DNA of 36,278 bases from contig JAQIWT010000100.1 in assembly GCA_034696485.1 (NCBI GenBank), positions 1-36,278 on the forward strand, written 5' to 3'. The notes under the pieces are model-generated. The model saw nothing but the letters and a program-made list of their open reading frames with translations, ran no database searches and was not told the origin of the DNA. This document shows, piece by piece, positions 29,906 to 36,278 of this stretch. The translations under genes and the position numbers were made by a program. This DNA is from Isohypsibius dastychi. Its lineage: Eukaryota; Tardigrada; Eutardigrada; Parachela; Isohypsibiidae. Positions within the stretch are counted from its first letter, which is position 1, and each line of letters begins with the position of its first letter.

Positions 29906-30410
29906 ACTAATCAACTTCCAGTCTCGGAATCTTTTTCTCTCTCATTCCTTGATTAGTGCAAGATGTGTTTTCCCTTGAATATCATTCTTTTACCCATCGA
30001 AAAAGTATTCTGGCATGTGTTTTTCTAGAAAAGATTCCTGTTTCGGTGTTTTGTAAAAGTCTGACTCTGGTGTTTAATGATATGAAGTTATCCGTTTCCG
30101 GTCTTGGCTTTTGGACGCTAACTGAATCGAAACTGAGCAGAACATGAGCAAAGCAAGTTTATTTCATGTCGATTGAGTAAAACCAGCTTGCTAATGTCAT
30201 TCAGCGATAAAACACCAGCCAAAGATCTTTCCACGCGGATTGGAGGGGTCTGCCACTAGCGGTTGTTATTCTGGGGTGTATGGCTCGCGGGTGCCTTTAC
30301 GCCACTGAATTTCCACAACAAACTACAAACTTTCATCTGTGTTAAATTTCGTTTTATTACCAGGACATCCGTGCTGTTAACGTTACCCCTTGCAACGGTG
30401 CATCGCTAAA
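29906..30410. other. Intergenic
   Basis: No gene or repeat seen; 3' flank of the LEA-like gene and leader of the next gene. Confidence 0.4.
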
Positions 30411-31714
30411 ATGTCTGAATCAACTAGAGAGCCCATTGAAGAGTGCGATGGAGTGGAGGAGGAAACGTCGGGACCTCGTGTTGGAGTTTATGTTGACTTG
30501 GAAGGAGCTTCGGTGGTTCTTCAGCATCATTTGAACGAATCAGCCAAGAGCATCACTCCCATTGATCGCGGCTTCAATAATCGCTCTTATATTGTCACTA
30601 GTCAGTCTAACCATAAATACATTCTTCGTTTGGGTGGGAGATATTGGACACGGAAGAAGACGGAAAGAGAAGTTGCTACATTGATGTTCCTGAAAAGATG
30701 TCGTCCAAACATCCCACTTCCTAACGTGATCGGCTTTTGTGCTGACCGAGAAAAGTCGGGTATCAATGCGGAATATATTCTTATGGAGAAACTGGAGGGA
30801 TTACCTTTGGATGAGATATATGGGAGTTTGAAAGAGAAGGAGTTGGGGGAGGTTCTTGAACAAGTTGCTGACATTTTTCAACAAATTCATAGCGTCAAAT
30901 TTGATAAAATTGGTTCGTTGGAATGTGCGTTGATCGCGGCGGATGCGGATTCTTCTGGATTCTGTGTGGTAAGTAGTTGATGTTGGTTGTGTGGGCGAAA
31001 CGCTTCGTGTCGAATTTGTCATTTCTTTTTCAGAATTTGGATGCGATTAAAGTGGATGACTTTAGCGTCGGTGGTGTTTTTGAACTCGGTTGTGGTCCGT
31101 TCTTGATCTATCTGGATTTCTTCATCGCTTCTGTTGAAGTGGAAATTGTGCAGCTCCGAAAATGTGAATTCCTCCGACAAAATTTGGACTTGATTCCGCG
31201 AATTGAGCAGTTCTTATCCGCCTTGAAATCTTCATCTCTCCCACTTCCGGTTGCGGTCTACAAGGACGTGCCAATAGTTTTAGTTCACGGTGATTTTGAG
31301 CCGCGGAATATGTTGATTAAAGATGGGAAAATCACCGGGATGCTTGATTGGGAATTTTCGGGTGCATTTCCGGTTGATGCGGACTTCTTCGACGGGTTTG
31401 AAGGATTTGGAAATCGAACGAATCAAGATGATGTCTTCGATGAGGAGGGAAATCTTCGACGACGAATTAAAAATTATAATTTTAACTGGAATGGACTGAT
31501 GGAAGACATGCTGAGGAAGAAGAACGTGTTAACCGGAAGTGAAATTGATGGGCATTTCGAACGAGCGGAATTACATTATTTTAAAGGGAGTATTTGTCCG
31601 TGGTGGATGAGGGAAGTTGTTCCTGTTGTTGGAGAGGAACTGGAGGAATGGGAAAAGGAGAGAGATATCAGCCGGAAAGTGATGGAAGCTGTTTTGAGCA
31701 AGTATGGATTCTGA
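30411..31714 (+). CDS. APH / choline-kinase-fold phosphotransferase, 412 residues
   Basis: Exons 30411-30968 and 31034-31714, phase 0 join, TGA stop. The ATG in CTAAAATGTC is the first in frame. The protein is an APH-family kinase: an N-lobe with a glycine-rich turn (IDRGFNNRSYIV) and YILRLGG, a helix with the conserved Glu (KKTEREVATLMFL), a hinge (AEYILMEKLEG), the catalytic loop VHGDFEPRNML (His271, Asp273, Asn278) and the metal-binding DWEFSG (Asp291). All key residues are present, so it should be active, using ATP to phosphorylate a small hydroxyl compound. The extra insert after DWEFSG (PVDADFFDGFEGFGN) and WxxR tail resemble the fungal/animal APH group related to the ACAD10/11 kinase domain. 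Substrate unknown. Confidence 0.85.
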
Positions 31715-32763
31715 TGATGATCAGATTAGATGGTCAGTGATTTATCCCAGTGATTTCCTGATTGTTTTTTATGTTACCAGTTTTTTCTGAACCGTTCTTG
31801 GACTGTGATTTTTTATATATTTCCATAGTGCAAGTAAATGAGAGATCTCTTTAATACCACTATGATTTTTCATCTAAAGCTTATCATCAGCTGTTATGTA
31901 TTTTATCGGAGTATTCGGGACTGAATAAATTACTGAATATCTACTTCGGCTTTACTATTTGAACTGAAAGTTTGAAAAATCAGAAAAAAGTGAGTTTTGA
32001 AAGTTTAACGATTTTCCGAAATATATCGTCTGCTGCTTAATCTATTTTATTCCATTTCATTACTCAGGTCAGTTATCGTTTGGTGATTTTCGTTTCAGGA
32101 CTGACCATCGTATAACTATGAAATTCGGATGACGTTTTTTTAAAGCAAATTTCCCACAGATTGTTTTGATGCTTTGCTCGACAGAATGACATTCTTCATA
32201 GGCTTTTTCCGACTTGATAGAAATAAGTTAACACAGCCATGAACTCTGGAATACTGCTTTGTATGTACTTTGAAGCCCGAGGAATCAACAGTCTGTTCTG
32301 TTGTAAATGTTTGATTAGTCTGAAGTTCGAAGCCGGTTTAGTAATGTATTGCATTCTGCATTCTGCGGAATATCACCAGGCGAGTTTATCGTATTATTTA
32401 TTTACCGACCGACCAGCTACGGATTTCACGTATGACATGCAAATTCCTTGGTAAATGGAATTAATTAAACACTGCGCCATTTTTTGATGAAGTGTACAAA
32501 GGGCAACTGCAGTTTCATCGTTTCGTTTCTAGTTTTGAAAAATATTTGTCATCTTGATCAGCGATACATTGCGCCGTTGGCAATACCCGTTTTGAACACA
32601 GGTAAACATGCCAGCAAATAGCACTCGTTTTATAAAAGCTCAACTCAGCAAAATCAGCGCGAGTTGTATGAAAGTTGCTGCCTTGGAAGTACTACAGTAG
32701 GTACACCACCGTTTTTCAAAGTCTTTTGATTTTTCAGGTTGCGTTTTGTCTTGTCGCTCTTGA
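31715..32763. other. Intergenic
   Basis: About 1 kb with a polyadenylation signal at its start and no supported gene. The plus frame 32239-32454 looks non-coding. Confidence 0.4.
31924..31929 (+). terminator. Polyadenylation signal AATAAA
   Basis: AATAAA 210 nt after the stop of the phosphotransferase. Confidence 0.5.
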
Positions 32764-34752
32764 ATGAAAATGGTCGAGACGGAAGCGAGTGGGAATGTAA
32801 CCGGAAGCGTGGGTGAGCAGACGTCTACTGGAATTTTTGGAGGAGCAGAAAAATATCTCAATAAAGATGGAAGCGATAAAAATGCTGGGACGAACGGAGA
32901 TGAAATAATGCGGAGTGGAATACCCGTGTTAACCAAAGATGTCATTGAGAAGGGAACATCAAAGGTGGAAAAGGAGAATGCCGGTTCGGGAAAAAGTAAC
33001 AATCCTGCTGTTGTTCCCGATGATAGTTTGCCACTCCATCTCAAAGAACTTGATGTAAGTTTAGCATTTATCTCACAACTATTTACTATTCTAAATTTGG
33101 ACGAAAATATTTTAGTTTATATCATCGAACTTTTGAGGCCTGTCTGACTAGTGAAATGTCCTTGTGCGTTCGCAAAATTATGAACGTTCGAATCATCCAT
33201 ATTTTCCGTCAATCCTCGACCTTCAAGTTTTATACTGATTTTTCAATACTGCATTTTATCAGTTAATTCTAAGACAGGGTACAATATTCGTTTCGACCAG
33301 AATTGACACTTTTTGAATTAAACAGATGTCAAGCTTGGAAAATTGATATATTAATTTATGCTTTCTGCTGGAGATTTTGTGTTCATCTTGTTTACTCTTC
33401 TGTTTGACGTGCTTAGATTTTTTTCTTGTTATTGATATCAAGTTCTTAACCACATTACGTTACGTGTTTGCAGCCTTCACACTTATTAATTTGATTTTTT
33501 CAGGATCTGTTAGTCTCCCTTAAATTTATTATTCCAAAATCATTATTTTTATTTATGCTGGGTTTTTTTGTTATTTAGAGAAAGCGGATGAGGGCTTCGG
33601 TACAAAGTAATTTACCCGCGATTGCAGTTTTTTTCGCCCCGGAAGCCACTACTCGTGTTTGAAAACGTAGATTTTGAAAACACAGTGTGACCTTTATTCA
33701 TCGATTGCAATATGAGGTACTTTATTGCAGAAACATCTTGTGGATGACGGGGACTTTGTCGCTTGGTTAATATTAAATCAAGATGAGCACCTTCCGGCAT
33801 ATCGTTCTCGAGCCAACACCAGCGACTCTCATCCTAAAAAACATCATCATCATCAAAAGCGGTGCTCTGACTCTTCGTCATCATCATCTTCATCTTCATC
33901 CTGGTCGAATATACCCGATGACACCGACGGCATTTCTGCTTCTTCATCCCCATCGAAAAAGTCGGAAAATTATGCTCATCATCATCATCGTCGAAAGAGT
34001 GGAATATTCAAAGATCTGACTCATGCTCTACATTTGGATCGACATGCAAGGAAGAAGGAGAAGGAAGTGAAAGAGCATGAACGAGCCAAGGTTGAAGAGG
34101 AAATTGATATGGAGAAATGGGGGAGGAAGATTAAAGAGAAGATGATGAGGAAGCAGCAGAAAAAGATTTTAGAGAAATCAGGTGAGATAACGTACTGGTA
34201 ATGACATTTTCAAAAATGAAGGCTGGGGATTTTTTCACGATGTGAAGTTAGGCAGTTATTTCTCACTGATACGCGTCAGTTAACTACCATGGTACATGTT
34301 TCAAGTTTTGTCCTAAGCATTTTCAAGATATACTATATGCGATTGCTGACGTTTTTTCTGCAGCGTCAAAAGCCGCAGAAGCGTCCACGGCTCCCGTACC
34401 CATTTCCACTTGCGCCCCGACAGACCCTCGACAACGAGATGCCATGCCTCTTTCCGTTCTCAATCCAGAACTACTGGAGAAACGCCGACTCGAAGAAGAA
34501 ATTCTGAATTCAGGTGGTGACCTTTCCCTTTTGTACCAAAAGAACGAACCAGAAGGTGTCGTTCATGTCTCGTCGGAACGAATCAAGGAACTTGTTGAGA
34601 TCGAGATCAGAAAACGCCAATCTGGAATTCCCGATGAAGATGAAACTTCGAAAGAATGTGAGGAAGAGTTCAAGGTTACATTTCATACAGCTGACTCGTT
34701 GGAACAACTAACGGACACCGATGGCAACACACCGCAGGTTGCACATGTTTGA
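32764..34752 (+). CDS. Orphan charged protein with C-terminal FHTADS domain, 376 residues
   Basis: Exons 32764-33054, 33731-34181 and 34364-34752; phases continuous; TGA stop. N-terminal 97 residues are polar and Gly/Lys/Glu-rich (MKMVETEASGNVTG...). Exon 2 holds a short conserved-looking stretch (VDDGDFVAWLILNQDEHLP), then homopolymers: four His, ten Ser, four His, and a basic helix (KKEKEVKEHERAKVEEE, MMRKQQKKILEKS). Exon 3 has a Pro/Ala/Thr linker and the C-terminal domain PLSVLNPELLEKRRLEEE ... FKVTFHTADSLEQL, which clearly matches the end of the protein at 26663-27482. No signal peptide or membrane helix. The 676-bp intron 1 is AT-rich and has no gene. Probably an intracellular adaptor or nuclear protein; function unknown. 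Confidence 0.78.
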
Positions 34753-35420
34753 TCGAGGTGATGGTGTCGAATATTTAATTTATTGTTGTCAATTTGTAAT
34801 AATTACGACTTCCTTGTAACACTAATACGTTGATACCATCACGATTCGCAATTGACAAGTTCATCACGAGTTGATGAACATAAGAAAAACTAGATTTCTG
34901 AACGCGCATCGGTGTTTTCTGGCATTTATAAAGTTCCATCTTGTTAACCGCTAATTGTCGGTGATACGCTTGGGAAACTACACTGGAAACACACGAAACA
35001 GAGCGAAAACCACTGCACGGTACTTGTACTGAGTGAGTAGTGTCGATGACTGATCTTAATTCTCAAGTTGATTAACCATTCTCACGAGTTATATACATTA
35101 TACAAGCATAGAAGCGGAAAAGCCAGTGATTGCTGGGTTGTTTCCATACACACCACCCAGACTGTATTACTCTGCTGCCTCTGCTCGGCTGGCTATTCAC
35201 GTTATTAGATCACAACAGGATTTGCTGTTCTCGTCTTTATTCACTTAGCTGATCCTTTCTCCATCGCCACTCTGAATCGAGAATAATTAATCTTGTCCTC
35301 TTTCATTTTCTGCATGCCAAATCTGATCGCTTCTTGACTTGTTATATATTGAAGTGAACTCATCTCAAACTCGACTAGTCTGATATTCGTCATCACTGTT
35401 TTCTCGCCTGAATTCAGGAT
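34753..35420. other. Intergenic / leader region
   Basis: No gene. The region ends in GAATTCAG only three bases before the next ATG, which looks like a splice acceptor, so part of it may be a 5' UTR intron or an outron for trans-splicing. Confidence 0.4.
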
Positions 35421-35843
35421 ATGGATTCGATGGGTACTCCTGAAGATGTCAGCCGAGAAATTGCTGCCCGTAAGCTTCGTCAAGCCAGAGCCAAGTTGGC
35501 CATCAATCGTTCTGCTGATCCTCACAGTAAGAGTATACTCGATTCAAAGGAAGCAGAAGAAGAGCCGGACGTGATCGATTATTCCGATGCCGAATCTGAT
35601 GATATGGATATCGAAGCCTACCGAGCTGCCGTCAAGGAAGAAGAAGATGAGGAGCCAAAGAGCATTCTGGAACACGCTCAAAATGCCATAAGTAACGCCA
35701 TGGAAGGAGCTACTGCCGTCATCTTCAATGCAGCTGCGGTTTTGGTTGATAGCGTCAATGGGACCAAAGAGGATGAAAAGTTAAATGATGCGGATATCGG
35801 ACTTGATGAGATTAACAACCGTCGAATTGAAATTCAAGCTTGA
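35421..35843 (+). CDS. Small acidic intracellular protein, 140 residues
   Basis: A single uninterrupted frame from ATG to TGA. It starts MDSMGTPEDVSREIAARKLR, a likely helix with a basic face, goes through an acidic linker (EEEPDVIDYSDAESDDMDIE, EEEDEEPK) and a mildly hydrophobic amphipathic helix (ILEHAQNAISNAMEGATAVI, FNAAAVLVDSV), and ends in a polar tail. No signal peptide, Cys or Trp. The amphipathic segment could sit on a membrane or pair with another helix. It shares the Ala/Asn-rich helical look of the LEA-like gene's last exon but not its repeats. An acceptor-like GAATTCAG lies just before the start. Confidence 0.7.
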   Translation: MDSMGTPEDVSREIAARKLRQARAKLAINRSADPHSKSILDSKEAEEEPDVIDYSDAESDDMDIEAYRAAVKEEEDEEPKSILEHAQNAISNAMEGATAVIFNAAAVLVDSVNGTKEDEKLNDADIGLDEINNRRIEIQA

Positions 35844-36166
35844 CTTATTCTTTGATCGAATGTAGTTGACCTTGTTCTGCCAGTAACGCTTCCATTTTAT
35901 TTCTCTTTTCAGTATTCTACCTTCGTTTGTCTTTTCTGTTCAAGATGTAACCCGAGGTCGTGTCGAATATGAAGAAATCTCACTGTTCGCTTTCGCAATT
36001 ATCTAGCATATCTTATCGTTGGAGTCAAGAATTCGAGATTTCTCGGTGAAGGCTAAGATGGTATGAAAGCATCCGTAGTACCCTATACTGTACAGCTACT
36101 CACTTACTACGCAGTCGCATACGCAGGCAGGCCTATTCTCCGTTAAACAGTGGCAGTTGAAGCCAG
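35844..36166. other. 3' flank
   Basis: No gene seen between the acidic protein and the terminal repeat. Confidence 0.4.
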
Positions 36167-36278
36167 AGGTACGCGCGTTCCGGAGTAACGCGTGCGCGTT
36201 ACCGCGTTACCGCGTTCCCGTGGAACTCGAATGGAACGCGAATTGGGTCGTGGAACGCAACGCGGAACGCAATTCGGT
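36167..36278. repeat. Degenerate GC-rich repeat built on GGAACGCG / CGCGTTAC
   Basis: The motif CGCGTTAC/CGCGTTCC and its reverse GGAACGCGAA recur many times in about 110 bp and continue beyond the window. The mix of both orientations suggests a satellite or the edge of an inverted repeat. Confidence 0.65.

Noticed and set aside
1-36278. tRNA, rRNA and CRISPR features
   Set aside because: No cloverleaf-like conserved boxes, rRNA segments or direct-repeat/spacer arrays were recognised; a covariance-model scan would be needed to exclude diverged tRNAs.

Overview
The window is animal nuclear DNA from a compact ecdysozoan genome. Genes sit on both strands and are broken by many GT..AG introns, mostly 37 to 65 bp with a few of several hundred. 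Content includes receptor guanylyl cyclases, an intraflagellar-transport protein, a rhodopsin-type peptide receptor, a LEA-like desiccation protein and several secreted orphans. This fits a nematode or a tardigrade; I cannot decide between them from sequence alone. All exon models were read by hand and checked for phase continuity; none is backed by transcripts.

Layout. 1-1616 (+): 3' half of a receptor guanylyl cyclase whose catalytic centre is altered. 2231-3811 (-): an IFT54/DYF-11/TRAF3IP1 homologue whose calponin-homology N-terminus I could not find. 4188-4757 (+): weak short gene. 5107-6263 (+): secreted orphan. 6693-7074 (-): small secreted Gly-rich peptide. 7939-9361 (-): 342-residue class A GPCR. 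10474-11774 (+): two tandem RidA-like domains with a one-base break in frame. 12131-13218 (-): secreted Cys-rich protein with a near-perfect palindrome in its first intron. 13915-14208 (+): small orphan. 15187-15634 and 15785-17123 (+): a secreted small protein and a two-span membrane protein only 150 bp apart. 18962-23917 (+): a receptor-guanylyl-cyclase-like extracellular domain plus one membrane span, with no kinase-homology or cyclase domain seen behind it; its eighth intron carries a 1.4 kb element with long inverted repeats, into which a second small element has inserted.

Right third. 24277-25206 (+): Ser/Lys-rich protein, with candidate minus-strand exons opposite its intron. 26663-27482 (+) and 32764-34752 (+): two proteins that share a C-terminal domain ending in a FHTADS motif, apparently an undescribed paralogous family. 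28381-29905 (+): LEA-like protein. 30411-31714 (+): APH/choline-kinase-fold phosphotransferase. 35421-35843 (+): acidic small protein. The last 110 bp is a degenerate AACGCG-type repeat.

How the genes relate. No pathway joins the whole window. The two guanylyl-cyclase-type receptors, the GPCR and the ciliary transport protein are all typical of sensory neurons. The LEA-like gene suggests tolerance of drying or other osmotic stress. Introns and intergenic DNA hold at least four inverted-repeat elements of MITE type.
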